From positions 2,446,853 to 2,510,852 of the forward strand of contig NZ_CM001974.1 of NCBI RefSeq assembly GCF_000406105.1: a DNA stretch of 64,000 bases, given 5' to 3'. A model generated the notes under the pieces. The model was given only the letters and a program-made list of their open reading frames with translations, was not told the origin of the DNA and did no database searches. Both the position numbers and the translations under genes were made by a program. The stretch comes from Dickeya chrysanthemi NCPPB 402. GTDB taxonomy: Bacteria; Pseudomonadota; Gammaproteobacteria; Enterobacterales; Enterobacteriaceae. Of the stretch, positions 27,686 to 39,647 are shown piece by piece (within the stretch, counting starts at the first letter, position 1; each line of letters opens with the position of its first letter).

Positions 27686-28264
27686 ATGACCGCGGAAGGC
27701 CACCTCCTGTTTGCCGTAGCCAGCGCAATCTTCGCAAAAAAAGCAGAATTATCGCCTGCCCTGGCAGCAGGCGACTGGTGGCATATTATCCCAGCCGCCT
27801 TACTGACATCCTTGTTACCCGATATAGACCACCCGAAGTCTATTCTCGGCCAACGCCTGAAATGGATTTCCGTCCCCATTGCCAGGCTGTGCGGGCATCG
27901 TGGTTTTACGCATAGCTTGCTGGCCATCGTGATTGGTGTCTATGTCATCCGCACTAAACTGCCAGCAGACTGGCCCTTACCGGGCGATGTCTATCACGCG
28001 ATGATCGTTGGATATCTAAGCCATATCGTCGCCGATATGCTGACAACAGCGGGTGTACCGCTCTTGTGGCCTTGCCGCTGGCGCTTTCGTCTGCCTTTAC
28101 TGAATAGCGACAAAGGCAATCAACTGGAACGCTTACTGTGCGTCGGGTTGATTTTGTTTATGCTATTTCAACCGCAGCAACCACTTGAATCCTGGCATTA
28201 CGGCGAACCCGCACGACGGCTACAACAGCTCGGGCAGCAGTTACATCAGTTACTGGCACCTTAG
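27686..28264 (+). CDS. ydjM: YdjM, SOS-regulated inner-membrane protein (metal-dependent hydrolase-like)
   Basis: A 192-residue DUF457/YdjM-type membrane protein with several hydrophobic helices and the clustered His/Asp motifs LLPDIDHPKS, CGHRGFTHSLLA and HIVADMLTTAGVPLLWP, which suggest metal binding. The biochemical role is unknown. ATG 27686 (MTAEGHLLFA) matches the family; a TTG four codons upstream is less likely. The LexA box immediately before it indicates induction by DNA damage. Confidence 0.9.
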   Translation: MTAEGHLLFAVASAIFAKKAELSPALAAGDWWHIIPAALLTSLLPDIDHPKSILGQRLKWISVPIARLCGHRGFTHSLLAIVIGVYVIRTKLPADWPLPGDVYHAMIVGYLSHIVADMLTTAGVPLLWPCRWRFRLPLLNSDKGNQLERLLCVGLILFMLFQPQQPLESWHYGEPARRLQQLGQQLHQLLAP

Positions 28265-28406
28265 TCACCACTGGTTTCGTTATTCCATTCCGAACCATCC
28301 ATGTTGGTTATCTCTATAACCGCGATATAAAAGACCTGCTATGCTACTGCGCTGGCTACGTTTTTCCAGACGTAGCGGTGATGAACATTAAAAAAGGAGT
28401 AGTGGG

Positions 28407-29798
28407 ATGAATTTTCCGCTGATAATAAATGTGGTTGTTTTTGCTGTGCTGCTTTTTGCACTGGGGTATAGCGGTAATAAAAATTGGAGCCTGTCGAAAA
28501 AGGTGTTGCTGGGTCTGATAACCGGCGTCCTGTTTGGGCTGGTATTACACCTGATTTATGGCGATGACAATCCTGTCATCAAACAGTCTATTGCCTGGTT
28601 CAACATCGTCGGCAACGGCTATGTACAATTGTTGCAAATGATTGTGATGCCGCTGGTGTTCGTGTCAATACTGAATTCCGTTGCCCGGCTGCATAACGCC
28701 TCCTCGCTGGGAAAAATCAGCCTGCTTGCACTCGGCACATTGCTATTTACCACGCTGATCGCCGCCTTAATTGGTATTTTTGTGACCAATCTGTTTGGCC
28801 TGACCGCTTCCGGGTTGGTGCAAGGCGCGCAGGAAAGTTCTCGTCTGTCGACCATTCAGAATAGCTATGCCGGCAAGGTCGCCGACCTGAACGTACCACA
28901 GCTGTTGCTGTCGTTTATCCCTAAAAATCCGTTTGCCGACCTGACCGGCGCCAACCCGACGTCTATCATCAGCGTGGTCATTTTCGCCGCGTTTCTCGGC
29001 GTTGCGGCATTGCACTTGTTAAAAGACGACGCGGCAAAAGGCGAACGCGTCCTGACAGCGATTGATACCTTGCAATCCTGGGTAATGAAACTGGTTCGGC
29101 TGGTGATGCGCCTCACACCTTATGGCGTAATGGCACTGATGACGAAAATGGTCGCCAGCTCTAACCTGCAGGATATCCTCAAGCTGGGCAGTTTCGTTGT
29201 GGCGTCCTACCTCGGTCTGGGATTGATGTTTGGCGTACATGCCCTATTGTTGGCGATGAACGGCGTGAATCCGGCCCGTTTTTATCGCAAAGTGTGGCCG
29301 GTGCTAAGTTTCGCCTTCACCAGTCGCTCCAGCGCCGCCACTATTCCGCTGAATATTGAGGCCCAGACGCGCCGTATCGGTGTGCCGGAATCCATCGCCA
29401 GTTTTGCCGCCTCTTTTGGCACGACTATCGGTCAGAACGGCTGTGCCGGGTTGTATCCAGCCATGCTGGCCGTCATGGTCGCGCCGACCGTCGGCATCAA
29501 CCCCTGGGATCCGATGTGGATCGCCACCCTGGCTGGCATTGTCACCCTCAGTTCCGCGGGGGTAGCCGGTGTCGGTGGCGGCGCTACCTTCGCCGCGTTG
29601 ATCGTCCTACCGGCGATGGGATTACCCATCACACTGGTTGCCCTGTTGATTTCGATTGAGCCATTAATCGACATGGGACGCACTGCACTCAATGTCAGTG
29701 GATCAATGACAGCCGGCACGCTGACCAGCCAGTGGCTAAAACAAACCGATAAAGACGTGTTCAATCGGGATGACGATACGGCATTAAATCACCGTTAA
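28407..29798 (+). CDS. tcyP: TcyP, L-cystine symporter
   Basis: Sodium- or proton-coupled cystine importer of the dicarboxylate/amino-acid:cation symporter family (463 residues, E. coli YdjN). The typical pieces are the N-terminal helices, the conserved serine-rich hairpin [31 protein letters not shown], and [20 protein letters not shown] near the substrate site. AAAAAGGAG precedes the ATG. It stands alone, ended by a strong terminator shared with osmE. Confidence 0.94.
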   Translation: MNFPLIINVVVFAVLLFALGYSGNKNWSLSKKVLLGLITGVLFGLVLHLIYGDDNPVIKQSIAWFNIVGNGYVQLLQMIVMPLVFVSILNSVARLHNASSLGKISLLALGTLLFTTLIAALIGIFVTNLFGLTASGLVQGAQESSRLSTIQNSYAGKVADLNVPQLLLSFIPKNPFADLTGANPTSIISVVIFAAFLGVAALHLLKDDAAKGERVLTAIDTLQSWVMKLVRLVMRLTPYGVMALMTKMVASSNLQDILKLGSFVVASYLGLGLMFGVHALLLAMNGVNPARFYRKVWPVLSFAFTSRSSAATIPLNIEAQTRRIGVPESIASFAASFGTTIGQNGCAGLYPAMLAVMVAPTVGINPWDPMWIATLAGIVTLSSAGVAGVGGGATFAALIVLPAMGLPITLVALLISIEPLIDMGRTALNVSGSMTAGTLTSQWLKQTDKDVFNRDDDTALNHR

Positions 29799-29816
29799 TC
29801 TCCGTTTCGGCGTCAT

Positions 29817-29853
29817 AAAAAATGCCGGAGTGGTTTTCCCCTCCGGCATTTCT
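29817..29853. terminator. Bidirectional terminator between tcyP and osmE
   Basis: AAATGCCGGAG (29820-29830) and CTCCGGCATTT (29841-29851) form a perfect 11-bp stem. A-rich sequence before it and T-rich after it provide U-runs for both directions. Confidence 0.88.
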
Positions 29854-29859
29854 TCCCGA

Positions 29860-30189
29860 TCAGAATTTGGGATTGGTATCGTATTCCTGACAGCTCTGGA
29901 ACCCTTTGTTCAATACATGCCCCGTCTCATCAAAGCTGACGAAATAGTACTGAATCTTACCGTCGTGGGTGCCCAGCACATAGGTATTACAGGTGCCCCG
30001 GGCATGAAGCATGGTGGCCTCCGTCGATGCCGGTCCGGCAACTCGATTCACTTCCTGGCGACTCATGCCCTTTTTCACCTCCTTCACCACCGGTTTAGTA
30101 AAGAAGTTTTCGGCACGATCGTAAGCTACACACCCAGAGAGCATCAGGGCACTTGCCGCGATACACATGAATAAATTATTTTTCTTCAT
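29860..30189 (-). CDS. osmE: OsmE, osmotically inducible lipoprotein
   Basis: A 109-residue small lipoprotein with a SmpA/OmlA (BamE-like) fold. The lipobox LSGC places the lipidated Cys at residue 20, and KKGMSRQEVNRVAGPAS plus the two later cysteines (GTCNTYVLG, SCQEYDT) match OsmE. The residue after Cys is Val, compatible with outer-membrane sorting. In E. coli it is induced by osmotic stress and stationary phase; the sequence here gives no direct view of its promoter. It is convergent with tcyP and divergent from nadE. Confidence 0.9.
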   Translation of the reverse strand: MKKNNLFMCIAASALMLSGCVAYDRAENFFTKPVVKEVKKGMSRQEVNRVAGPASTEATMLHARGTCNTYVLGTHDGKIQYYFVSFDETGHVLNKGFQSCQEYDTNPKF

Positions 30190-30413
30190 GGAATGACCTC
30201 ATTCGCTATCGGTGCAGCTAAGACTAGATAGTCAATGCCGCTTTTTCAAATCAGCGATTCTATTTCAACCAGCTGAACGTTGACGAAAAAGCCCCCGATC
30301 CGATGTAAATCCGCCTGCTTTTTCTTGTTCTTTTGTTCCGTCGGAATTAACGTTACTCTCTGGTGATGTGGGTAATTGTTTTGACACATCAATAGGTTCA
30401 AGAGGGGGTGGAC

Positions 30414-31238
30414 ATGTCATTACAGAAAGAAATTATTCAGGCTCTCGGGGTGAAAAGCACCATCGATCCAGCGCAGGAAGTTCGAGTGAGCGTTGATTTT
30501 TTAAAGAATTATCTGAAGGCTCACCCATTCGTCAAAAGCCTGGTCTTGGGGATCAGCGGCGGGCAGGATTCAACGCTGACCGGCAAATTATGCCAGACGG
30601 CGATTGCCGAATTGCGCCAGGAAACAGGCAAAGCCGATTATCGCTTTATCGCGGTGCGCCTGCCGTATGGCGTACAAGCCGATGAGCAAGACTGCCAGGA
30701 TGCAATTCAGTTTATCCAGCCGGACCAGGTACTGACCGTCAACATCAAACCGGCGGTAGAGGCCAGTGAAGCGACGCTGCGCGCCATCGGTATTGAGCTG
30801 TCTGACTTTGTTAAGGGTAACGAAAAAGCCCGTGAGCGCATGAAAGCCCAGTACAGTATCGCGGGTATGAATGCCGGACTGGTTGTCGGTACCGATCACG
30901 CGGCGGAAGCCGTCACCGGCTTCTTCACCAAATACGGTGACGGCGGCACTGACATCAACCCGATTTTCCGCCTCAACAAACGACAGGGCAAAGCCTTGCT
31001 CAAGCTGCTGGGTTGCCCGTCCCACCTTTACACCAAGGCACCAACGGCTGATCTGGAAGACGATCGCCCGTCACTGCCGGATGAGATGGCACTCGGCATC
31101 ACCTACGAGAAAATCGACGACTATCTGGAAGGCAAACAGCTTGGGCCGATTGATGTCGCTATCATCGAGGGTTGGTATCGCAAAACCGAGCACAAACGCC
31201 GCCCGCCGATTACCGTCTTTGATGACTTCTGGCGTTGA
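30414..31238 (+). CDS. nadE: NadE, ammonia-dependent NAD synthetase
   Basis: Final step of NAD synthesis: amidates nicotinic acid adenine dinucleotide using ammonia and ATP. The 274 residues lack a glutaminase domain, as in E. coli. The PP-loop [14 protein letters not shown] lies near 44-57, [20 protein letters not shown] and [17 protein letters not shown] are intact. ATG 30414 is chosen (MSLQKEI, preceded by AGAGGGGG); a GTG two codons earlier is less like the family. A good terminator follows. Confidence 0.96.
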   Translation: MSLQKEIIQALGVKSTIDPAQEVRVSVDFLKNYLKAHPFVKSLVLGISGGQDSTLTGKLCQTAIAELRQETGKADYRFIAVRLPYGVQADEQDCQDAIQFIQPDQVLTVNIKPAVEASEATLRAIGIELSDFVKGNEKARERMKAQYSIAGMNAGLVVGTDHAAEAVTGFFTKYGDGGTDINPIFRLNKRQGKALLKLLGCPSHLYTKAPTADLEDDRPSLPDEMALGITYEKIDDYLEGKQLGPIDVAIIEGWYRKTEHKRRPPITVFDDFWR

Positions 31239-31253
31239 TAGCCTTAATTTCTC

Positions 31254-31290
31254 CGGGCAGGTGCTACCAGGTAGCCTCTGCCCGTTTTCT
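31254..31290 (+). terminator. Intrinsic terminator of nadE
   Basis: CGGGCAG (31254-31260) pairs with CTGCCCG (31278-31284), and an inner GCTACC/GGTAGC helix extends the stem. A TTTT run follows, beginning 15 bp after the stop codon. Confidence 0.85.
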
Positions 31291-31316
31291 CGTCATGTGA
31301 TAGTCGATAGCCATTA

Positions 31317-31576
31317 ATGATGCTCATAACTCCTCGGCGTGCAACGCTGGCCGGTCTGTTGGCGATAGGACTCTGGCCTATGCTGCATAGCACACCGGCA
31401 TTCAACGCGGCAACATGGCGTTACTGGCCACGGCTTCTTACTTTACCCCAATACTGACGACGTTGATGACGACGCTGTGGTTACAAACTATTCCTACATT
31501 CGCTTTTTGGCAGGGAGTAATCATGGTAACGCAGGGGTCGCTATTGTCCTGGTTGGCGACACGCGAAGTCGGTTAA
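31317..31576 (+). pseudogene. yddG: Relic of yddG (EamA/DMT aromatic amino acid exporter)
   Basis: Two pieces of a YddG-like exporter, about 290 residues when complete, are left in 260 bp. From ATG 31317 the frame gives RRATLAGLLAIGLWPMLHS, like the E. coli YddG N-terminus (KATLIGLIAIVLWS). After about 31391 another frame gives HTGIQRGNMALLATASYFTP and, further on, AFWQGVIMVTQGSLLSWLAT to a stop at 31576, like the E. coli C-terminus (GILHGN..AVGSYFTPVL.., FWQGALMVCGGSLLCWLATR). Roughly 200 codons between are deleted and the two pieces are out of frame. The C-terminal piece alone can be read as 53 codons from ATG 31415. Not functional as a transporter. Confidence 0.82.
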
Positions 31577-31624
31577 GGGTTAAGCTGAGCCAGAACAAAG
31601 TTTCCCGATTAAATGGTATTTACA

Positions 31625-31642
31625 ATGCAATTTAAAAATCAT
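31625..31642 (+). promoter_or_regulatory. Possible NsrR-type operator before ygbA
   Basis: ATGCAATTTAAAAATCAT is an imperfect palindrome (ATG..TTTAAA..CAT) resembling the NsrR half sites ATGCATTT / AAATGCAT. E. coli ygbA is derepressed by nitric oxide through NsrR, so the position 16-33 bp before the ygbA start fits. The central spacing is imperfect. Confidence 0.35.
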
Positions 31643-31657
31643 CACGGGAACACGACA

Positions 31658-32059
31658 ATGACCTCCGCCGGCAAACGTATCCAACGCGAAATTCGTACTA
31701 TTCGGGCCATGCTCGCGCTGTATGAGCGGTCATTTCCAGCGCCTGCAGATGATGCGGATTATTATGCCAGGCTGCAGGATTACGCCTTAAAACGGCTGCG
31801 AAAGTGCTATTACGGGGAAAATAAGCCGGCCTGCAAACAATGTCCGATTCATTGCTACCAACCGGCGAAACGGGAAGCCATCAAAGCTATCATGCGCTGG
31901 GCTGGACCAAGAATGCTGTTGCACCACCCCATACTGGCAATTCGACACCTGCTGGATGATCGCAAACCTGTCCCTGCTGCACCACCACGAGGGCGAACAG
32001 CCAGAGAACCGGAATCCCCGATACTTTCAGACGATTCTGCAAAAGAAAAAGGCCGCTAA
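31658..32059 (+). CDS. ygbA: YgbA-like nitric-oxide-responsive family protein
   Basis: A 133-residue protein of the family annotated as nitrous oxide-stimulated promoter protein (YgbA). A conserved basic N-terminus (KRIQREIRTIRAMLALYERS) leads to a compact cysteine cluster, CKQCPIHCY, which may bind a metal or iron-sulphur cluster. The C-terminal 30 residues are Pro/Arg-rich and poorly conserved. ATG 31658 is preferred; ATGs at 31613 and 31625 lie over the possible NsrR operator. Its stop codon sits in the loop of the downstream terminator. Function is not known beyond its link to NO stress in E. coli. Confidence 0.75.
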   Translation: MTSAGKRIQREIRTIRAMLALYERSFPAPADDADYYARLQDYALKRLRKCYYGENKPACKQCPIHCYQPAKREAIKAIMRWAGPRMLLHHPILAIRHLLDDRKPVPAAPPRGRTAREPESPILSDDSAKEKGR

Positions 32060-32073
32060 TGCGGCCTTTTTTG
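32046..32073. terminator. Bidirectional terminator between ygbA and ihfA
   Basis: AAAAGGCCGC (32047-32056) and GCGGCCTTTT (32061-32070) form a perfect 10-bp stem around a TAAT loop. The ygbA stop codon TAA (32057-32059) is the loop itself. A- and T-runs flank both sides. Confidence 0.9.
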
Positions 32074-32078
32074 TCAAA

Positions 32079-32378
32079 TCAAGACTCTTTGGGTGATGCG
32101 TTTTCCACCCGACTCTTCAATTTCTGCCCTGGACGGAACGTAACGACCCGACGCGCCGTAATCGGAATATCTTCGCCGGTTTTTGGGTTACGCCCCGGGC
32201 GCTGGTTCTTGTCCCGCAAATCAAAGTTGCCAAACCCCGACAACTTAACCTGCTCACCATTTTCCAGAGCACGCCGCACTTCTTCGAAGAACAACTCGAC
32301 GAGCTCTTTGGCATCCCGTTTGCTGAGCCCAAGCTTTTCAAACAGGTATTCAGACATTTCAGCTTTAGTAAGCGCCAT
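32079..32378 (-). CDS. ihfA: IHF alpha subunit
   Basis: DNA-bending subunit that dimerises with IhfB and shapes promoters, replication origins and recombination sites. The 99 residues are those of an enterobacterial Ihf[21 protein letters not shown] start, the DNA-binding beta-arm [20 protein letters not shown] with the intercalating Pro, and a short C-terminal helix. It follows pheT by three bases and is the last gene of the pheMST-ihfA unit. Confidence 0.97.
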   Translation of the reverse strand: MALTKAEMSEYLFEKLGLSKRDAKELVELFFEEVRRALENGEQVKLSGFGNFDLRDKNQRPGRNPKTGEDIPITARRVVTFRPGQKLKSRVENASPKES

Positions 32379-32381
32379 AGG

Positions 32382-34769
32382 TTAATCCCTCAAGGATGCT
32401 TGGAATCGCTGTTTTAGTGCTGCTACGCATTGCGCAACGGTAGCGGCAATTTCCTCTTCTGCTAGTGTACGAGCGGTATCCTGCAATACCAGACTGATAG
32501 CCAGACTCTTATATCCTTCCGCTACGCCCTTGCCCCGGTACACGTCAAACAAGTTTACGCCAACTAACTGATTTGCGCCAACTTTCTTGCACTCGGCTAA
32601 AACATCGCCTGCCGGCACGTTCTCAGCCACAACCACCGCGATATCACGACGATTCGCCGGGAAACGTGAAATGTCCGCCGCCTCAGGCACCACGCGCTCA
32701 GACAGCTTATCCCACAGCACCTCAAACACCACGGTACGGCCATTCAGATCCAGCTTGCGCTCCAGTTCCGGATGAATCACGCCGACATAACCGATACGCT
32801 CGCCTGCCAGATAAATTGCCGCCGTCTGCCCAGGATGCAATGCGCAATGATGCTCAGCACGGAATTCAACGGAGGACAGTTTCCCGGTTAATGCCAACAC
32901 GGCTTCCAAATCGCCTTTTAAATCATAGAAGTCAACCGCCTGACGCGCCAGATCCCAATGTTCTTCGTAGCGAGTGCCTGTAATCACTCCTGCCAACATG
33001 GTTTCCTGACGGACGCCCAGATCGGCGCTTTGGTCCGGAACAAAGCGCAGACCACTCTCAAACACACGCAGACGGCTTTGTTGACGATTTTGGTTGTACA
33101 CTACCGCGCCCAGCAACCCGCTCCACAGCGACAGCCGCATAGCGGACATTTCCACCGAAATCGGGCTCGGTAACATCAGCGCTTCTTCATCAGGGTGAAT
33201 CAGCGACTGAATCTTGGGATCGACGAAACTGTACGTAATCGCTTCCTGAAAACCGCGATCCACCAGCAGCGTTTTCACACGTTTAAGCGTCAGGTCCGCT
33301 TCGCGATGTTGCGTCATCTTCAGCGGTGCCTGAGTAGGAATATTCGGAATGTTGTTGTAGCCGTAAACACGAGCCACCTCTTCCACCAAATCTTCCTCGA
33401 TTTCCATATCGAAACGCCAGCTCGGTGCTACCGCCTGCCAGCCATCAGCGGTTTTAATCACCTGGCAACCCAGACGGTTAAGAATATCGCTGACTTTCTC
33501 ATCGGAAATTACATGGCCGATTAATCGATCCAATTTGTCACGACGCAGAGTGATGGTCGCTCGTACCGGCAAATCTTTCTCGCTGGTCACATCCACCACC
33601 GGGCCGGCGTCACCGCCGCAAATATCCAGCAGCAGGCGCGTTGCACGCTCAATCGCCTGATATTGCAATGCCGGATCAACACCACGCTCATAGCGGTGAG
33701 AGGCATCGGTATGCAAACCGTAACGACGCGCACGCCCGGTGATCGACAGCGGATTAAAATAAGCACACTCCAGCAGCACATCCTGCGTTTCGGCATTCAC
33801 GCCGGAATGTTCGCCGCCGAAGATACCGCCCATTGCCAGCGCTTTTTGATGATCGGCAATCACCAGTGTGTCGGCGCTCAGCGTCGCATCGGTGCCGTCC
33901 AGCAGACGCAGGGTTTCCCCTTCTTTCGCCATACGCACGACAATGCCGCCTTCCAGACGGTTGAGGTCGAACGCATGCATCGGTTGCCCCAGCTCCAGCA
34001 ATACGTAGTTGGTGACATCCACCACCGGATCGATGGAGCGGATACCGCAACGACGCAGTTTTTCACGCATCCACAGCGGCGTGGCGGCCTTCACATTGAT
34101 CCCCTTGACCACTCGCCCCAGATAACGCGGGCACGCTTCGGTCGCATCCACCTGAATCGGGAAACGCTCGGTAATAGTAGCGGTCACCGGCTCCGTCGTA
34201 GGCGTTGTCAACGCCAGCTCATTGAGTACAGCGACATCGCGCGCCACACCCAGGATTCCCAGGCAATCAGCACGGTTGGGCGTCACGCTGATCTCAATCG
34301 TATTGTCATCCAGCTTCAGGTATTCGCGGATGTCAGTACCTAACGGCGCATCAGACGGCAGTTCGATAATACCGCTGTGATCCTCGGAAATGCCCAGCTC
34401 GGAGAAAGAGCACAGCATCCCTTCAGACGGCTCGCCACGCAGCTTGGCTGCCTTGATTTTGAAATCACCCGGTAAAACAGCGCCCACCGTGGCCACCGCC
34501 ACTTTGAGGCCCTGACGGCAATTAGGCGCGCCGCAAACGATATCCAGCAAACGTTCACCGCCCACGCTGACTTTCGTCACGCGCAATTTGTCTGCATTCG
34601 GATGCTGACCGCATTCCACCACTTCCCCAACAACCACGCCGTGGAATGCGCCTGCAACCGGCTCAACGCCGTCCACTTCCAGGCCCGCCATGGTGATTTG
34701 TTCAGATAAGGCATCGCTGCTGATAGCTGGGTTAACCCATTCCCGTAACCAGAGTTCACTGAATTTCAT
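32382..34769 (-). CDS. pheT: Phenylalanyl-tRNA synthetase beta subunit
   Basis: The 795-residue editing subunit of the alpha2-beta2 enzyme. In order: an EMAP-II-like tRNA-binding domain (about 40-150, with [12 protein letters not shown]), the B3/4 editing domain (about 210-390), the B5 domain (about 400-475), a catalytic-like core, and the FDX-ACB anticodon-binding domain (last about 95 residues, with [14 protein letters not shown]). It starts 15 bp after pheS and is followed by ihfA after three bases. It lies under the pheM attenuator. Confidence 0.97.
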   Translation of the reverse strand: MKFSELWLREWVNPAISSDALSEQITMAGLEVDGVEPVAGAFHGVVVGEVVECGQHPNADKLRVTKVSVGGERLLDIVCGAPNCRQGLKVAVATVGAVLPGDFKIKAAKLRGEPSEGMLCSFSELGISEDHSGIIELPSDAPLGTDIREYLKLDDNTIEISVTPNRADCLGILGVARDVAVLNELALTTPTTEPVTATITERFPIQVDATEACPRYLGRVVKGINVKAATPLWMREKLRRCGIRSIDPVVDVTNYVLLELGQPMHAFDLNRLEGGIVVRMAKEGETLRLLDGTDATLSADTLVIADHQKALAMGGIFGGEHSGVNAETQDVLLECAYFNPLSITGRARRYGLHTDASHRYERGVDPALQYQAIERATRLLLDICGGDAGPVVDVTSEKDLPVRATITLRRDKLDRLIGHVISDEKVSDILNRLGCQVIKTADGWQAVAPSWRFDMEIEEDLVEEVARVYGYNNIPNIPTQAPLKMTQHREADLTLKRVKTLLVDRGFQEAITYSFVDPKIQSLIHPDEEALMLPSPISVEMSAMRLSLWSGLLGAVVYNQNRQQSRLRVFESGLRFVPDQSADLGVRQETMLAGVITGTRYEEHWDLARQAVDFYDLKGDLEAVLALTGKLSSVEFRAEHHCALHPGQTAAIYLAGERIGYVGVIHPELERKLDLNGRTVVFEVLWDKLSERVVPEAADISRFPANRRDIAVVVAENVPAGDVLAECKKVGANQLVGVNLFDVYRGKGVAEGYKSLAISLVLQDTARTLAEEEIAATVAQCVAALKQRFQASLRD

Positions 34770-34784
34770 CTTGATATTCCTGCC

Positions 34785-35825
<1,041 letters not shown>

Positions 35826-35876
35826 TCAGTGCGCCGGACGTTAACATGACCCACAGTTCCAGACATCCGGACCAAT

Positions 35877-35903
35877 AAAAAAGCCTCCACAGAGGAGGCT
35901 TAG
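35877..35903 (-). terminator. Attenuator terminator of the phe operon
   Basis: On the minus strand, AAGCCTCC and GGAGGCTT arms (35894-35901 and 35881-35888) close a 5-base loop and are followed by a U-run from the A-run at 35877-35882. It lies between pheM and pheS, as expected for attenuation by ribosome stalling on the Phe codons of pheM. Confidence 0.88.
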
Positions 35904-35947
35904 GCGCTACTTTTCGTTTCTCTTCTTACGCGCAAAGCCCCCGATAT

Positions 35948-35992
35948 TCAGGCGCTAAAGTAAAAAAAGAAACGGAAAATAGCAGTATTCAT
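35948..35992 (-). CDS. pheM: PheM, phe operon leader peptide
   Basis: A 14-residue leader peptide, [14 protein letters not shown], from ATG 35992. Five of its residues are Phe, three of them consecutive, the classic signature of a phenylalanine-sensing leader. E. coli PheM ([14 protein letters not shown]) differs at two positions. Stalling at the Phe codons when charged tRNA-Phe is scarce should favour the antiterminator and allow pheST transcription. Confidence 0.93.
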   Translation of the reverse strand: [14 protein letters not shown]

Positions 35993-36122
35993 ACTTGCGT
36001 TACCTTATTGTTGACTGGCTAACTGTTGCCTAACCTGTTGACAATATACCAATTTCGCTTGTTCTGAAAGTCTTTCGTCTACGATAACGAAAGATTGCAA
36101 GCATTTAACGGGTATCAAAGAC

Positions 36123-36150
36123 GAAAAGAGGGAGACTAGCTCCCTCTTTA
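36123..36150 (-). terminator. Hairpin terminator after rplT
   Basis: AAAGAGGGAG (36125-36134) and CTCCCTCTTT (36140-36149) form a perfect 10-bp stem with a 5-base loop. Read on the minus strand it ends in a short U-run, nine bases after the rplT stop. Confidence 0.7.
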
Positions 36151-36158
36151 CATCTGAC

Positions 36159-36533
<375 letters not shown>

Positions 36534-36558
36534 TTATTCTGAATTTAAAAAAAGTTAC

Positions 36559-36777
<219 letters not shown>

Positions 36778-36852
36778 TTAAACAATGAATCAGATAAGGC
36801 GAACAAAAACCGCGCTACGCTAAGGCAGCGCGGAAATTGTTACTTGAATGCC

Positions 36853-37395
36853 TTACTGTTTCTTCTTCGGTGCCAGCACCATAATCATCTGACGTCCTTC
36901 GATCTTGCTTGGGAACGACTCGACGACAGACAATTCATTCAGATCATCACGAATGCGATTAAGCATTTCGATGCCGATCTGCTGGTGCGCCATTTCACGG
37001 CCACGGAAACGCAGTGTGATCTTGGCTTTGTCACCATCTTCCAGAAAGCGAACCAGGTTGCGTAGTTTGACCTGATAGTCGCCATCATCGGTACCAGGCC
37101 GGAATTTGATTTCCTTGACCTGAATAACTTTTTGCTTCTTCTTCTGTTCTTTAGTGGCCTTACTCTTCTCATAGAGGAACTTGCCGTAATCCATGATTCG
37201 GCAAACCGGCGGTTCGGCGTTCGGGCTGATTTCAACTAAATCAACACCTGCTTCCTCAGCTTTCTCTAACGCTTCATTCAGGCTAACAATACCGATCTGT
37301 TCGCCATCAACGCCCGTCAGACGTACCTCTTGTGCGCGAATTTCTCTGTTGATGCGATTAGGACGCGCTGGTTGAACTCGTTTTCCGCCTTTAAT
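36853..37395 (-). CDS. infC: Translation initiation factor IF-3 with AUU start
   Basis: IF-3 binds the 30S subunit and checks start codons. The gene begins with AUU at 37395 (complement of AAT 37393-37395), preceded by AATAAGG, and gives 180 residues: [20 protein letters not shown], the N-domain, a basic linker ([20 protein letters not shown]) and the C-domain. The rare start allows IF-3 to repress its own translation; reading only from the internal ATG 37194 would lose the first 67 residues. It starts three bases after the thrS stop. Confidence 0.96.
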   Translation of the reverse strand: MKGGKRVQPARPNRINREIRAQEVRLTGVDGEQIGIVSLNEALEKAEEAGVDLVEISPNAEPPVCRIMDYGKFLYEKSKATKEQKKKQKVIQVKEIKFRPGTDDGDYQVKLRNLVRFLEDGDKAKITLRFRGREMAHQQIGIEMLNRIRDDLNELSVVESFPSKIEGRQMIMVLAPKKKQ

Positions 37396-37398
37396 ACC

Positions 37399-39327
37399 TT
37401 ATTCCTCCAACTGATGAAGACTACGGCTGCGAATTTCTTTCTGCAGCTTCGTGATTACTTCACTGACGTCCATACTTCCCAAGTCCTTGCCGCGGCGGGT
37501 GCGAACAGCTACTTTTCCTGCTTCCACCTCTTTATCGCCACAAACAAGCATATAGGGAACACGCCGTAAAGTGTGCTCGCGGATTTTAAAGCCTATCTTC
37601 TCATTTCTCAAGTCCGCTTTAACGCGAATGCCCGCATCTTGCAATTTTCTTGTCAATTCGCTGACATAATCGGACTGGCTATCCGTGATATTCATTACCA
37701 CAGCCTGTACAGGCGCCAGCCAGGTCGGGAAGAAACCGGCGAACTCTTCGGTCAAAATACCGATGAAACGCTCCATTGACCCCAGAATCGCGCGGTGAAT
37801 CATCACCGGAACCTGACGTTCGTTGTTTTCGCCCACATAAGAAGCGCTCAGACGGCCCGGCAATGAAAAATCAAGCTGTACGGTACCACACTGCCAGGCG
37901 CGATCCAGGCAGTCATGCAGCGTAAATTCGATTTTCGGCCCGTAAAATGCACCCTCTCCCGGTTGATACTCAAACGGGAGACCGTTTTCAGTCAGTGCAG
38001 CGGCCAGATCTTCTTCCGCCCGATCCCACGTTTCATCGCTGCCGATACGTTTTTCAGGACGTGTTGACAATTTCACCACGATTTTTTCAAAACCGAAGGT
38101 GCTATACATGTCGTAGACCATCTTGATGCAGTTATTCACTTCATCACGTACCTGATCTTCGGTACAGAAGATATGAGCGTCATCCTGCGTAAAACCGCGT
38201 ACGCGCATCAACCCATGTAGGGAGCCTGACGGTTCATTACGGTGGCAACTGCCGAACTCCGCCATACGCAACGGCAGGTCACGGTAGGATTTCAGCCCCT
38301 GATTGAAAATCTGCACATGGCCTGGGCAGTTCATCGGTTTGATGCAATATTCACGGTTTTCTGATGACGTCGTGAACATCGCTTCTTTGTAGTTTTCCCA
38401 GTGCCCTGTTTTTTCCCACAGCACGCGGTCCATCATGAACGGACCTTTTACTTCCTGATACTGGTACTCTTTGAGCTTCATGCGCACAAACGCTTCCAGC
38501 TCGCGGAAAATCGTCCAGCCGTCGTTGTGCCAGAACACCATACCCGGCGCCTCTTCCTGCATATGATACAGGTCCAGTTGCTTACCGATTTTACGGTGGT
38601 CACGTTTAGCGGCTTCCTCAAGACGCTGTAGGTAGGCACTTAACTGTTTCTTGTCTGCCCAGGCGGTGCCATAAATACGCTGCAACATTTTGTTTTTGCT
38701 GTCGCCGCGCCAATAAGCGCCTGATGTTTTTTGCAGTTTGAAATGATGACAGAAGCGCATGTTCGGTACGTGCGGACCACGGCACATATCGATATATTCT
38801 TCGTGGTGGTACAGCCCTGGACGATCGTCTCGGCTAATATTTTCATCAAGAATCGCCACCTTGTAGCTTTCGCCACGCGCCGTAAACGTATCACGCGCTT
38901 CCTGCCAACTGACTTTTTTCTTGACGACGTCGTAGTCTTTGCTTGCCAGCTCATGCATCCGCTTTTCAAGCAGTTCCAGGTCTTCCTGTGTCAGCGTGCG
39001 ATCAAGATCAATGTCATAATAGAAACCATTGTCGATCACCGGGCCAATCGCCATTTTTGTATCAGGCCACAATTGCTTGATGGCATGACCCAGCAAGTGT
39101 GCACAGGAATGACGAATAATCTCCATCCCATCGTCATCTTTGGCGGTGATGATCGACAGTTGCGCATCAGACTCAATCACATCGACGGCATCGACCAGCT
39201 CGCCATTAACCCGACCGGCAATACAAGCTTTTGCCAGACCTGGGCCGATATCCAGCGCGACATCAAGAGGAGAAACGGCATGGTCATAATGACGCCGGCT
39301 GCCGTCAGGAAGCGTAATAACAGGCAT
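37399..39327 (-). CDS. thrS: Threonyl-tRNA synthetase
   Basis: Class II synthetase of 642 residues, identical in length to E. coli. Order of domains: TGS (1-61, [20 protein letters not shown]), the editing domain (about 65-225, with [15 protein letters not shown] and the zinc-like HxxxH), catalytic core with motif 2 ([20 protein letters not shown]), and an anticodon-binding domain. ATG 39327 is chosen over an ATG 11 codons upstream. In E. coli ThrS represses its own translation through a tRNA-like leader. Confidence 0.97.
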   Translation of the reverse strand: MPVITLPDGSRRHYDHAVSPLDVALDIGPGLAKACIAGRVNGELVDAVDVIESDAQLSIITAKDDDGMEIIRHSCAHLLGHAIKQLWPDTKMAIGPVIDNGFYYDIDLDRTLTQEDLELLEKRMHELASKDYDVVKKKVSWQEARDTFTARGESYKVAILDENISRDDRPGLYHHEEYIDMCRGPHVPNMRFCHHFKLQKTSGAYWRGDSKNKMLQRIYGTAWADKKQLSAYLQRLEEAAKRDHRKIGKQLDLYHMQEEAPGMVFWHNDGWTIFRELEAFVRMKLKEYQYQEVKGPFMMDRVLWEKTGHWENYKEAMFTTSSENREYCIKPMNCPGHVQIFNQGLKSYRDLPLRMAEFGSCHRNEPSGSLHGLMRVRGFTQDDAHIFCTEDQVRDEVNNCIKMVYDMYSTFGFEKIVVKLSTRPEKRIGSDETWDRAEEDLAAALTENGLPFEYQPGEGAFYGPKIEFTLHDCLDRAWQCGTVQLDFSLPGRLSASYVGENNERQVPVMIHRAILGSMERFIGILTEEFAGFFPTWLAPVQAVVMNITDSQSDYVSELTRKLQDAGIRVKADLRNEKIGFKIREHTLRRVPYMLVCGDKEVEAGKVAVRTRRGKDLGSMDVSEVITKLQKEIRSRSLHQLEE

Positions 39328-39647
39328 GTAAATTCCCTTATCTGCAGTGGTGAGCCACACGAAAGCTCACGTGCAAAAGATAATTGCGTTTGATTTAGAT
39401 GGTCGGAGGAAAAGGATTTAACCCACAATTGTTAAATCAGTTCCGCCCTGTTGGCAGGCAGCATGGCAAAGCACCGTGCGACAGTTCAGCAAGATGGGCC
39501 ATGCTTAACCCGACGGCGTAGAGTAGCACCATGCACCTGGGGATGCTACCCATCAGCTCAAAACAGGCGGCAAATTAACATGTAACGTACAGAATAACCT
39601 GTAGTTTGTATCGAGCGCATTCACGCCTATCGACACAGAACATGCAG
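39328..39647 (-). promoter_or_regulatory. thrS leader region
   Basis: A 320-bp non-coding stretch upstream of thrS. TCGGAGGAAAAGG lies about 80 bases before the start, and a hairpin (GTAGCACC.. with ..GGGATGCTAC) spans about 39517-39545. In E. coli the thrS leader folds to mimic tRNA-Thr and is bound by ThrS itself. I could not trace the full operator fold by eye, so this is a candidate region only. Confidence 0.35.

Noticed and set aside
33663..34343. Long plus-strand frame opposite pheT
   Set aside because: Antisense shadow of a highly conserved gene; similar long shadows lie opposite icd, feoB, pepT and ogl.
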